Positions 1-5,179 of a DNA stretch of 8,900 bases are shown in pieces. Position numbers and translations under genes: made by a program. Every line of letters starts with the position of its first letter. Within the stretch, counting starts at the first letter, position 1. The notes under the pieces were generated by a model. It did no database searches. It saw only the letters and a program-made list of their open reading frames with translations, and was not told the DNA's origin. Origin of the DNA: Acidobacteriota bacterium (GTDB taxonomy: Bacteria > Acidobacteriota > Terriglobia > Terriglobales > Acidobacteriaceae); assembly GCA_019247235.1 (NCBI GenBank), contig JAFAPG010000691.1, positions 1 through 8,900 on the forward strand, read 5' to 3'.

Positions 1-212
1 TTCCCGATAAGCCGGTGACCAAAAAGCCGGCGGAGACCCGCATGGGCAAGGGCAAGGGAGCACCCGACCACTGGGTGGCGGTAGTCAAGCCGGGAAAAAT
101 ATTGTTCGAGATGGAAGGCGTGACTCCCCGGGATGCAGCCGAGGCTATGCGACTGGCCTCCCATAAACTGCCGCTGCGAACGAGTTTTGTCAGTCGTCAT
201 GCCGGCGATTAG
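1..212 (+). CDS. rplP: Large ribosomal subunit protein uL16 (L16), 3' end only
   Basis: This is the C-terminal half of L16, a 50S protein near the peptidyl-transferase centre and the A- and P-site tRNAs. The reading frame runs in from the left edge (codons in phase with position 3), and the GTG at 15 is internal, not a start. About 70 residues are visible. They begin with the family's FPDKPVT-type segment, then RMGKGKG and the WVAVVKPGKILFEM strand, and end near the usual L16 C-terminus. The Arg before MGKGKG (codon 39-41) aligns with the Arg that is hydroxylated in E. coli L16; whether it is modified here is unknown. The stop TAG (210-212) lies 15 bases before rpmC. The N-terminal half is outside the window. 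Confidence 0.97.
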   Translation, partial: PDKPVTKKPAETRMGKGKGAPDHWVAVVKPGKILFEMEGVTPRDAAEAMRLASHKLPLRTSFVSRHAGD

Positions 213-227
213 AGACGAGAGAGAACG

Positions 228-428
228 ATGAAGGCGGAAAAGATCAGAAATTTAACCGACGAAGAGTTGCGCCATCAGGAACGGGAGATGAGTGATCAGC
301 TCTTTAAGCTAAAGTTTCAGCTCAACATGGGGCAGACCGAAAGCCTGAAAAAGATCCGCGGCCTGCGCAAGGACATCGCTCGGGTGAAGACCATTGCTCG
401 GCAGCGCGCGAAAGGAGAACAACAGTGA
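228..428 (+). CDS. rpmC: Large ribosomal subunit protein uL29 (L29)
   Basis: L29 is a small helical protein of the 50S subunit beside the peptide exit tunnel, near L23, where nascent-chain factors dock. The 66-residue product has the usual length and two-helix pattern: KAEKIRNLTDEEL at the start, the hallmark LFKLKFQLNMGQ in the middle, and a helix with KKIRGLRKDIARVKT that matches the family's ARVKT motif. The ATG at 228 follows a purine-rich GAGAGAA stretch and lies 15 bases after rplP. Its TGA stop overlaps the ATG of rpsQ by one base (TGATG), so L29 and S17 translation are probably coupled. The position between L16 and S17 is canonical. Confidence 0.97.
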   Translation: MKAEKIRNLTDEELRHQEREMSDQLFKLKFQLNMGQTESLKKIRGLRKDIARVKTIARQRAKGEQQ

Positions 429-724
429 TGGCGGAAGCACACGCTCCGGGTAGGCGCAAAGAGTTGATCGGGCACGTGGTCTCCAGTCGCATGCAGAAGA
501 CCATTGTGGTAGAGGTGGTCCGCCGTAAGTCGCACCCCTTATATTCGCGAGTGATTTCTAAGGCGAAAAAGTTTTATGCCCACGACGAAAAAAATGAAGC
601 TCATGTGGGAGACGTGGTGCGCCTGGAAGAGACGCGGCCGCTGTCGAAGCAGAAGCGCTGGCGACTGAAGGAGATTGTTCGCAAGACCGCCTTGGTACCG
701 GAAGTGCCAAACGAGCAAAAGTAG
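428..724 (+). CDS. rpsQ: Small ribosomal subunit protein uS17 (S17)
   Basis: S17 is a primary 16S rRNA-binding protein of the 30S body with an OB fold. The sequence shows the typical ELIGHVVSSRMQKTIVVEV opening, the RRKSHPLYSRVISKAKKFYAHDE loop region, and the DVVRLEETRPLSKQKRWRL motif. At 98 residues it is longer than the common 80-90, because of a short N-terminal lead and a charged tail after the KEIVRK strand. Two adjacent starts are possible: GTG at 425 and ATG at 428. An AGGAG at 413-417 suits both. I chose the ATG, which overlaps the rpmC stop by one base; choosing GTG would add one Met. Family assignment is certain, the exact start less so. Confidence 0.96.
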   Translation: MAEAHAPGRRKELIGHVVSSRMQKTIVVEVVRRKSHPLYSRVISKAKKFYAHDEKNEAHVGDVVRLEETRPLSKQKRWRLKEIVRKTALVPEVPNEQK

Positions 725-792
725 GGTGGCGGCGGGACCGATGCCCGGCCATCCTGAGACTATGAGGACTGTTCTCGGTTAGGTGAAAAAGT

Positions 793-1164
793 ATGACGGT
801 AATGATGCGGAGCATGCTCGAGGTCGCCGACAACAGTGGGGCGCGCAAGCTGCAGATGATTCTGCCGCTCGGCGGCGCAACCGGTTTGCGCGCGGGGCTC
901 GGGGACGTGGTGACAGCCAGCGTGAAAGAGGCGGCCCCCGACGGCCAGGTGCAAAAGGGCAAAGTGGTGAAAGCGGTCATCGTGCGCACGCGCAAGGAGC
1001 ATCGCCGCCGCGACGGCACCTACATTCGTTTTGACCAGAATGCCGCAGTTTTGATCAATGAGGCGGGTGAGCCGGTCGGTACCCGCGTATTTGGACCGGT
1101 GGCCAGAGAGCTGCGGGAGAAGAAGTTTCTGAAGATCGTTTCGTTGGCACCTGAGGTCCTCTAA
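793..1164 (+). CDS. rplN: Large ribosomal subunit protein uL14 (L14)
   Basis: L14 is a 50S protein at the subunit interface, forming an inter-subunit bridge with 16S rRNA and, in other bacteria, contacting L19 and the silencing factor RsfS. The 123-residue product fits the family (about 122). It shows RSMLEVADNSGARKL at the N-terminus, the KAVIVRTRKEHRRRDGTYIRF signature region, NAAVLIN, and GTRVFGPVARELREKKF, ending in the near-invariant SLAPEVL. The segment at residues 22-34 (MILPLGGATGLRA) departs from the usual CIKVLGG..RRYA sequence. The ATG at 793 has an AGGTGA site at 781-786, six bases away. A 68-base spacer separates it from rpsQ, the usual S10/spc junction, but I see no convincing promoter or terminator there. 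Confidence 0.97.
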   Translation: MTVMMRSMLEVADNSGARKLQMILPLGGATGLRAGLGDVVTASVKEAAPDGQVQKGKVVKAVIVRTRKEHRRRDGTYIRFDQNAAVLINEAGEPVGTRVFGPVARELREKKFLKIVSLAPEVL

Positions 1165-1165
1165 A

Positions 1166-1194
1166 GGTCGAGCCTCGAATTCGATCTCTAGACC
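1166..1194 (+). other. Imperfect inverted repeat in the rplN-rplX spacer
   Basis: GGTCGAG at 1166-1172 can pair with CTC (1186-1188) and GACC (1191-1194), leaving a two-base bulge (TA). The enclosed loop contains the self-complementary TCGAATTCGA. In RNA this would be a modest stem-loop two bases after the rplN stop and just before the rplX ribosome binding site. There is no T-run after it, so it is not a terminator. It may be chance; no function is claimed. Confidence 0.3.
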
Positions 1195-1209
1195 GGCGTG
1201 GAGATGGTT

Positions 1210-1548
1210 ATGGCAATGGCTACAGTAACCTCGCATAAGCGTGTTGATATTCGGCGCAATGACACGGTGAAGGTTTTGAGTGGACGCGACAAGGGGAAAC
1301 AAGGGCGCGTTCTGCGGGTATTTCCCGATACGGGCAGGATTTTGGTCGAGCACATGATGCTGGTCAACAAGCACCTGCGGCCCAGCCAGAAGTCCAAAGG
1401 TGGCATTGCCGAGCAGGAGAGCCCGATTTCGATTGCCAAAGTGCAACTGGTATGTGCGACCTGTGGGCCCGTGCGCATTGGCCATGAGGTGCGCGGCGAT
1501 CGAAAGGTTCGAATTTGCAAGAAATGCGGCACTACCCTGGATAAGTAA
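1210..1548 (+). CDS. rplX: Large ribosomal subunit protein uL24 (L24), Cys-rich form
   Basis: L24 is an early 50S assembly protein that binds the 5' domain of 23S rRNA near the tunnel exit. The KOW domain lies near the N-terminus: DTVKVLSGRDKGKQGRVLRV at residues 18-37. The HMMLVNKHLRPSQ region and the IAEQESPI motif follow. The C-terminal part carries CATC (Cys82, Cys85) and CKKC (Cys103, Cys106), a probable zinc ribbon seen in many but not all bacterial L24 proteins. Four in-frame starts lie close together: GTG 1198, ATG 1204, ATG 1210 and ATG 1216. I chose 1210 because GGAG at 1200-1203 lies six bases upstream, giving 112 residues. The stop codon lies inside a tandem duplication (1541-1565). 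Confidence 0.95.
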   Translation: MAMATVTSHKRVDIRRNDTVKVLSGRDKGKQGRVLRVFPDTGRILVEHMMLVNKHLRPSQKSKGGIAEQESPISIAKVQLVCATCGPVRIGHEVRGDRKVRICKKCGTTLDK

Positions 1549-1565
1549 TCGGCATAAGTAATCGG
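1541..1565 (+). repeat. Tandem 12-base direct repeat (period 13) at the rplX stop
   Basis: ATAAGTAATCGG occurs exactly at 1541-1552 and again at 1554-1565, separated by a single C. The first copy contains the last Lys codon and the TAA stop of rplX (1546-1548); the second lies in the spacer before rplE. The simplest reading is a small slippage duplication that lengthened the spacer. No function is evident. Confidence 0.9.
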
Positions 1566-1586
1566 GACAAGTTAAGTCGTTCCGGG

Positions 1587-1600
1587 GTGACAGGAATCAC
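1587..1600 (+). promoter_or_regulatory. rplE ribosome binding site inside a small hairpin loop
   Basis: AGGA at 1592-1595 lies six bases before the chosen rplE ATG (1602). It is flanked by GTGA (1587-1590) and TCAC (1597-1600), which can form a four-base-pair stem presenting the Shine-Dalgarno bases in a six-base loop. In E. coli the spc operon is controlled by S8 binding around the rplX-rplE junction. I cannot recognise an S8 site here, so the structural reading is speculative, while the binding site itself is well placed. Confidence 0.45.
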
Positions 1601-1601
1601 A

Positions 1602-2225
1602 ATGGCAAAGGACAGAAAAGAGAAAAAGGGTGCTCCCCAGGAGGAGCAGCGACCGCCCGAGGCGGCGCGGCACAGTGCCAAGGAGCCACCCCGTCTGAAG
1701 CAGCGTTTTCGGCAAGAAGTGGCCCCCGCCCTGATGAAGGAATTTGAGCTCAATAATCCCATGGCCGTGCCGCATCTAGAAAAGATTGTGGTCAATATGG
1801 GAGTGGGCGAGGCCACGCAGAACGCCAAAGTTCTCGATCCGGCGGTTGGAGAATTGGCCCAGATCACTGGACAAAAGCCGGTGATCACGCGGGCGAAAAA
1901 ATCGATCGCCGCCTTCAAGGTGCGCGCGGGCATGCCGATTGGCGCCATGGTCACCCTGCGTGGGGATCGCATGTATGAGTTCTTTGATCGTCTGGTGAAC
2001 ATTGTTCTGCCCCGAGTGCGGGACTTTCGTGGCGTCTCTACCAAATCCTTCGACGGACGGGGCAACTACACCATTGGCTTGCACGATCAGTTAATTTTTC
2101 CCGAAATCGATTACGCCAGGGTGGACAAGTTGAAGGGCATGAACGTCACCATCGTGACCACGGCGCGTGATGACAATCAAGCCCGGGCTCTGTTGCGGCA
2201 TTTGGGAATGCCGTTTCGCGCCTAG
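1602..2225 (+). CDS. rplE: Large ribosomal subunit protein uL5 (L5) with N-terminal extension
   Basis: L5 binds 5S rRNA in the central protuberance and contacts the P-site tRNA and S13. The family core starts near residue 30 (PRLKQRFRQEVAPALMKEF). It continues with VPHLEKIVVNMGVGEA, the GQKPVITRAKKSIAAFKVR segment, the P-site loop region GAMVTLRGDRMYEF, RVRDFRGVSTKSFDGRGNY and LHDQLIFPEIDYA, ending MNVTIVTTA.....ALLRHLGMPF. At 207 residues it is longer than the common 179. The extra 28 or so residues (MAKDRKEKKGAP onward) are lysine- and glutamate-rich with almost no hydrophobic residues, so probably disordered. ATG 1602 is preferred over GTG 1587 because AGGA at 1592-1595 is six bases upstream. 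The extension is real coding in either case unless translation begins far inside. Confidence 0.95.
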   Translation: MAKDRKEKKGAPQEEQRPPEAARHSAKEPPRLKQRFRQEVAPALMKEFELNNPMAVPHLEKIVVNMGVGEATQNAKVLDPAVGELAQITGQKPVITRAKKSIAAFKVRAGMPIGAMVTLRGDRMYEFFDRLVNIVLPRVRDFRGVSTKSFDGRGNYTIGLHDQLIFPEIDYARVDKLKGMNVTIVTTARDDNQARALLRHLGMPFRA

Positions 2226-2248
2226 ACGGTGGGATTGAGAGATAACTT

Positions 2249-2267
2249 GCCCCTGGCAGGCCAGGGC
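2249..2267 (+). other. GC-rich hairpin just upstream of the rpsN ribosome binding site
   Basis: CCCTGG (2251-2256) and CCAGGG (2261-2266) form a perfect six-pair stem with a CAGG loop. It can be extended by G2249-C2267 across a bulged C. It sits between rplE and rpsN, seven bases before the AGGAG of rpsN. There is no T-run, and the operon continues, so it is not a terminator. It could influence rpsN translation or mRNA processing, but no known ligand site is recognised. Confidence 0.45.
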
Positions 2268-2284
2268 GAGCCGAGGAGCTAAGT

Positions 2285-2500
2285 TTGGCTACTACAGCAA
2301 AACGAGTTAAGGATGCGGCCGAAAGCAAGGTCAAGCCGCAGAACGTTAAAAAGCCGAAATTTTCGACGCGCCGGCACAACCGTTGCAAGATCTGTGGACG
2401 GCCGCGAGGATATTTGCGCAAGTTCGGTATTTGCCGCCTTTGTTTTCGTGGGCTGGCCTTGCGTGGGGAAATACCGGGAGTTTCGAAGTCTTCCTGGTAA
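2285..2500 (+). CDS. rpsN: Small ribosomal subunit protein uS14, zinc-binding short type
   Basis: S14 is a late-assembling 30S head protein. This is the short zinc type (S14Z, usually 61 residues) and not the roughly 100-residue zinc-free type. The four ligands are visible as CKIC (Cys34, Cys37) and CRLC (Cys50, Cys53), within CGRPRGYLRKFGICRLCFR. The C-terminus has the hallmark REL/GLA..G.IPGV.KSSW ending. The product is 71 residues because about ten extra residues precede the usual start; the Cys spacing itself is standard. The start is TTG at 2285, chosen because AGGAG at 2274-2278 lies six bases upstream and no ATG precedes the conserved core. A hairpin lies just before that site. It has the canonical place between L5 and S8. 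Confidence 0.96.
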   Translation: MATTAKRVKDAAESKVKPQNVKKPKFSTRRHNRCKICGRPRGYLRKFGICRLCFRGLALRGEIPGVSKSSW

Positions 2501-2525
2501 CCGAGAAGCCCGGGAAGCAATCCGG

Positions 2526-2545
2526 AGCGACGGCTGGTGGTCGTT
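2526..2545 (+). other. Weak stem-loop in the rpsN-rpsH spacer
   Basis: The 94-base spacer at 2501-2594 is the longest gene-free stretch in the window. AGCGAC (2526-2531) can pair with GTCGTT (2540-2545) with one G-U pair and an eight-base loop. The spacer ends with AGGAG at 2580-2584, ten bases before the rpsH start. I see no promoter, terminator or small gene in it. The stem may be chance. Confidence 0.25.
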
Positions 2546-2594
2546 CGCATGAGATCGAGCTGGGGCGGTGGAGCACCCAAGGAGAAGCACAGAA

Positions 2595-2993
2595 ATGAAG
2601 TTGACCGATCCGGTCGCAGACATGTTGGCTAGAATTCGTAACGCCATTACCTCGCGCCATCAGAAGGTGGATGTTCCGGCTTCCAAGCTGAAGCTAGAGA
2701 TCGCTCGCATCCTTAAGGAGGAAGGTTATATCTCGAACTTCAAACCGACCGAAGAGGAAGGGCACAAGGTGATTCGCATCTATCTGAAGTACGACACCAA
2801 TAACGAGGCAGCAATCTCTAACGTGGCCCGAGTGTCGCGGCCAGGATGCCGAGTGTATGTGCGCAGGTCGGAGATTCCGCGAGTTTTGGGCGGTCTGGGA
2901 ATCAATATCTTGACCACCCCGCGGGGAGTAATGACCGGGCGCGAAGCCCGCAAGCAAGGTGTCGGGGGCGAGGTCCTCTGTGAAGTCTGGTAG
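2595..2993 (+). CDS. rpsH: Small ribosomal subunit protein uS8 (S8)
   Basis: S8 is a primary binder of the 16S rRNA central domain and, in E. coli, the translational repressor of the spc operon. The 132-residue product has the standard length. The N-terminal domain reads TDPVADMLARIRNAI, with VPASKLK and ILKEEGYI following. The C-terminal domain has ISNVARVSRPGCRVYV and the diagnostic LTTPRGVMTGREARKQGVGGE ending in CEVW. The frame is open upstream to an ATG at 2568, but ATG 2595 is chosen because it gives the conserved N-terminus and has AGGAG at 2580-2584. Whether it autoregulates this operon cannot be read from the sequence. Confidence 0.97.
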   Translation: MKLTDPVADMLARIRNAITSRHQKVDVPASKLKLEIARILKEEGYISNFKPTEEEGHKVIRIYLKYDTNNEAAISNVARVSRPGCRVYVRRSEIPRVLGGLGINILTTPRGVMTGREARKQGVGGEVLCEVW

Positions 2994-3008
2994 AAACGAG
3001 CCGCTTTT

Positions 3009-3548
3009 ATGTCACGAATAGGAAAAAAACCCATCGCCCTCCCCAAGGGAGTGTCGGTCAAAATCGAGGGCAACACGGTTACGGTCACGGGGCCAAAAGG
3101 CAAGCTGGACACCGAAGTCCCGCACGGCATTCAGGTCGAGCAGCAGGACGGGCATATCGTGGCCCTGCGGGAGAACGACTCCCAGGCGGCGATCCATGGC
3201 TTGACCCGCGCTCTGGTGAATAACGCCGTGGAAGGGGTTACCCGAGGGTGGACGCGCGAGCTTGAAATCGTCGGCATCGGTTACCGGGCGGAGATGAAGG
3301 GCAAAGCGATCGTGGTGTTTAGCCTCGGCTACTCCCACCCCATCGAATACCCGCTTCCGTCAGGGGTCGAGGTGGCGGTTGATGCCAAACAGACACGCTT
3401 GACCGTGTCGGGCATTGACCGGCAAAAAGTAGGTCAGGTTGCGGCCGAGATGCGGGCTCTGCGTCCCCCCGATCCTTATAAGAACAAAGGTGTGCGCTAC
3501 CTGGGTGAGCGTTTGAAGAAGAAAGTGGGCAAGACCGGAGCCAAATAA
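3009..3548 (+). CDS. rplF: Large ribosomal subunit protein uL6 (L6)
   Basis: L6 lies at the base of the L7/L12 stalk near the sarcin-ricin loop and the factor-binding site. The 179-residue product has the usual length and two repeated alpha/beta domains. The N-terminus is SRIGKKPIALPKGV, followed by VTVTGPKG and HGLTRALVNN. The C-terminal domain has ELEIVGIGYRAEMKG, LGYSHP and the RALRPPDPYKNKGVRYLGE signature region, where Asn replaces the more usual small residue in the YKGKG motif. The ATG at 3009 follows the rpsH stop by 15 bases and has only a weak GAG-type Shine-Dalgarno, so it may rely on coupling from rpsH. Confidence 0.97.
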   Translation: MSRIGKKPIALPKGVSVKIEGNTVTVTGPKGKLDTEVPHGIQVEQQDGHIVALRENDSQAAIHGLTRALVNNAVEGVTRGWTRELEIVGIGYRAEMKGKAIVVFSLGYSHPIEYPLPSGVEVAVDAKQTRLTVSGIDRQKVGQVAAEMRALRPPDPYKNKGVRYLGERLKKKVGKTGAK

Positions 3549-3566
3549 GCAAGGGTGTAGAAGGAC

Positions 3567-3932
3567 ATGCTGACACAAGTTTCGAAAAACGATAATCGCC
3601 GCCGGGTGCATGAACGTATTCGCAAGAAAGTCATGGGGACGCCTGAACGGCCGCGGCTGAACATTTATCGCTCGCTGAACCACATCTACGCCCAGATCAT
3701 TGATGACCTAGAGGGCTTGACGCTTGCTTCCGCCAGTAGCGCGGAAGGAAAGCAGCAATCCCGTCCCAACGGGGGCAACTTGGCCGCTGCCAAGGCGGTG
3801 GGGAAGTCGGTCGCCGAGCGGGCCAAAGCGAAAGGCATTAGCAAGGTCGTGTTCGATCGCGGCGGCTACATTTATCACGGCCGGGTGAAAGCTCTGGCCG
3901 ACGCCGCCCGCGAAGCAGGTTTGCAGTTTTAG
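3567..3932 (+). CDS. rplR: Large ribosomal subunit protein uL18 (L18)
   Basis: L18 binds 5S rRNA together with L5 and helps attach it to the 50S central protuberance. The 121-residue product is normal in size. A basic N-terminal tail (NRRRVHERIRKKVMGTPERPRL) is followed by NIYRSLNHIYAQIIDD, the strand and turn LASAS, AKAVGKSVAERAKAKGI, and the strongly conserved VVFDRGGYIYHGRVKALADAAREAGL ending in F, as is typical. An AAGGG at 3551-3555 lies upstream of the ATG at 3567, with a second purine stretch (AAGGA, 3561-3565) almost touching the start. It lies between L6 and S5 as in most bacteria. Confidence 0.97.
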   Translation: MLTQVSKNDNRRRVHERIRKKVMGTPERPRLNIYRSLNHIYAQIIDDLEGLTLASASSAEGKQQSRPNGGNLAAAKAVGKSVAERAKAKGISKVVFDRGGYIYHGRVKALADAAREAGLQF

Positions 3933-3992
3933 AAGCGGCTCCTGATCGCTGGCGCGAGAATAAGGAGCAAGCTGGAATCGAGAATTCGAAGC

Positions 3993-4502
3993 ATGCCTAC
4001 TGTGATCAAGAAACTGGATGCGGGCGCCTACCAACTGAAGGACCAGGTAGTGGCCATCAATCGCGTCACCAAGGTAGTCAAAGGCGGAAAGAACCTGTCA
4101 TTTGCAGCTTTGGTGGTGGTCGGAGATCCGTCGTCGGCAGTGGTCGGTTACGGGTCGGGTAAGGCAAAAGAGGTGCCGCAAGCTATTCGCAAGGGAATCG
4201 AATCGGCCAAGAAAAATCTGATGAAGGTGAACTTGACCGATACCAGCATTCCTCATGCCGTGCTTGGGCGTTTTGGTTCAGGCATGGTGCTGCTGAAGCC
4301 GGCGCCCGAAGGCACGGGCGTGATCGCCGGAGGAGCGGTGCGGGCGGTAATGACCTCGGCGGGGGTGCAGAATGTGCTTACCAAGTCGATCGGCACGACC
4401 AATCCGCACAATGTTATTAAGGCCACCTTCGACGCCCTTAAGAAGCTGAAGAACCGCGCCCTGGTGGCGGGCATGCGGGGCAAGGCGGCGGAGGAACTGT
4501 AA
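3993..4502 (+). CDS. rpsE: Small ribosomal subunit protein uS5 (S5)
   Basis: S5 sits at the mRNA entry channel of the 30S subunit and affects decoding accuracy and helicase activity. The 169-residue product has the N-terminal dsRNA-binding-like domain (INRVTKVVKGGKNLSFAALVVVGD, then GYGSGKAKEVPQAIRKG) and the C-terminal S5D2-like domain (GSGMVLLKPAPEGTGVIAGG, AVMTSAGVQNVLTKSIGTTNPHNV, then ATFDALKKL). These loops match the positions where streptomycin- and spectinomycin-related changes occur in E. coli; the VVKGG loop looks normal. The Shine-Dalgarno is weak: the clear GGAG is about 27 bases upstream. The TAA stop overlaps the rpmD ATG by one base. Confidence 0.97.
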   Translation: MPTVIKKLDAGAYQLKDQVVAINRVTKVVKGGKNLSFAALVVVGDPSSAVVGYGSGKAKEVPQAIRKGIESAKKNLMKVNLTDTSIPHAVLGRFGSGMVLLKPAPEGTGVIAGGAVRAVMTSAGVQNVLTKSIGTTNPHNVIKATFDALKKLKNRALVAGMRGKAAEEL

Positions 4503-4708
4503 TGACGGCAAATAAAGCGAACCCGGGCACTCTGCGCCTGAAATATGTGCGTTCGATGATTGCCACGCCCGTGAAGCATAAGCGGGTGGTGCGAGGTCTT
4601 GGATTTACCCGCTTGAACCAGGTGATCGAGCGCCCCGACACGGCGGCTATTCGTGGCATGGTGGCAAAGGTTCCGCATCTGGTCGAAATTGTCGACAGCG
4701 AGCGGTAA
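4502..4708 (+). CDS. rpmD: Large ribosomal subunit protein uL30 (L30)
   Basis: L30 is a small 50S protein binding 23S rRNA, absent from some bacterial lineages but kept here. The 68-residue product is slightly longer than the common 60 because of about eight residues before the first strand (LRLKYVRSMIATPVKHKRVVRGLGFTRL). The N.VIERPDTAAIRGMVAKV segment and the final HLVEIV strand are diagnostic. The ATG at 4502 shares its first base with the rpsE stop (TAATG), so translation is probably coupled to S5. Its own Shine-Dalgarno would be the GGAGG near the end of rpsE (about 4490). Gene order S5-L30-L15 is canonical. Confidence 0.95.
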   Translation: MTANKANPGTLRLKYVRSMIATPVKHKRVVRGLGFTRLNQVIERPDTAAIRGMVAKVPHLVEIVDSER

Positions 4709-4741
4709 GTAAGTGTCAAAGCTACAAGATTGAGGTTAGCC

Positions 4742-5179
4742 ATGAATCTTTCAAATGTTCGAGCACCCAGAAAGGCTTCCGAGAAGCGGAAGCGAGTGGG
4801 CCGCGGTATGGGTTCTGGCATGGGCAAGACCTCAGCCCGTGGGCATAAGGGGCAGCGCTCGAGGAGCGGATCGCGCCTGCTGCGCGGATTTGAAGGTGGG
4901 CAAATGCCGCTGCACCGGCGTCTGCCGAAGCGCGGCTTTAAAAATATCTTTCGCCAGGAATTCACCATTGTGAATCTGGAAAAGTTGGCCGCGTTGGGCG
5001 AGAGCACGATCACCCCCGAAGTTTTGCTGAAAGCCGGCCTGATTCGGGGAAAGCGTCGCATTAAAGTTCTGGGAGACGGTGAGTTGAAGTCCGCCATTAC
5101 TGTGCAGGCTCACAAATTCTCGAAATCGGCGCAGCAAAAGATCACTGAAGCCGGAGGGAATTGCGAGGTATTAGCGTAA
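4742..5179 (+). CDS. rplO: Large ribosomal subunit protein uL15 (L15)
   Basis: L15 is an assembly protein of the 50S subunit whose long N-terminal extension threads through 23S rRNA. The 145-residue product is standard. The basic, glycine-rich N-terminal region includes KRVGRGMGSGMGKTSARGHKGQ and GFEGGQMPLHRRLPKRGF, followed by the globular domain with VNLEKLAAL, a KVLGDGEL strand, and the signature HKFSKSAQQKITEAGG near the end. ATG 4742 is chosen over an upstream in-frame TTG (4730) because GAGG at 4732-4735 lies six bases before it and the product then starts at the family position. Its TAA overlaps the secY ATG by one base. Confidence 0.97.
   Translation: MNLSNVRAPRKASEKRKRVGRGMGSGMGKTSARGHKGQRSRSGSRLLRGFEGGQMPLHRRLPKRGFKNIFRQEFTIVNLEKLAALGESTITPEVLLKAGLIRGKRRIKVLGDGELKSAITVQAHKFSKSAQQKITEAGGNCEVLA

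Noticed and set aside
1177..1192. GAATTC and TCTAGA sites as a cloning scar between rplN and rplX
   Set aside because: Gene order and reading frames on both sides are natural, and short palindromes like these occur by chance.
760..1485. Long antisense open frame of 241 codons opposite rplN and rplX
   Set aside because: It lies entirely opposite two unmistakable ribosomal protein genes; its translation is His/Arg/Leu-rich with no recognisable family, as expected for a shadow of GC-rich coding DNA.
1532..2065. Antisense open frame of 177 codons opposite rplE
   Set aside because: It mirrors the L5 coding sequence and shows no domain of its own.
2249..2267. Rho-independent terminator between rplE and rpsN
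   Set aside because: The stem is strong but no T-run follows it, and the next genes belong to the same operon.
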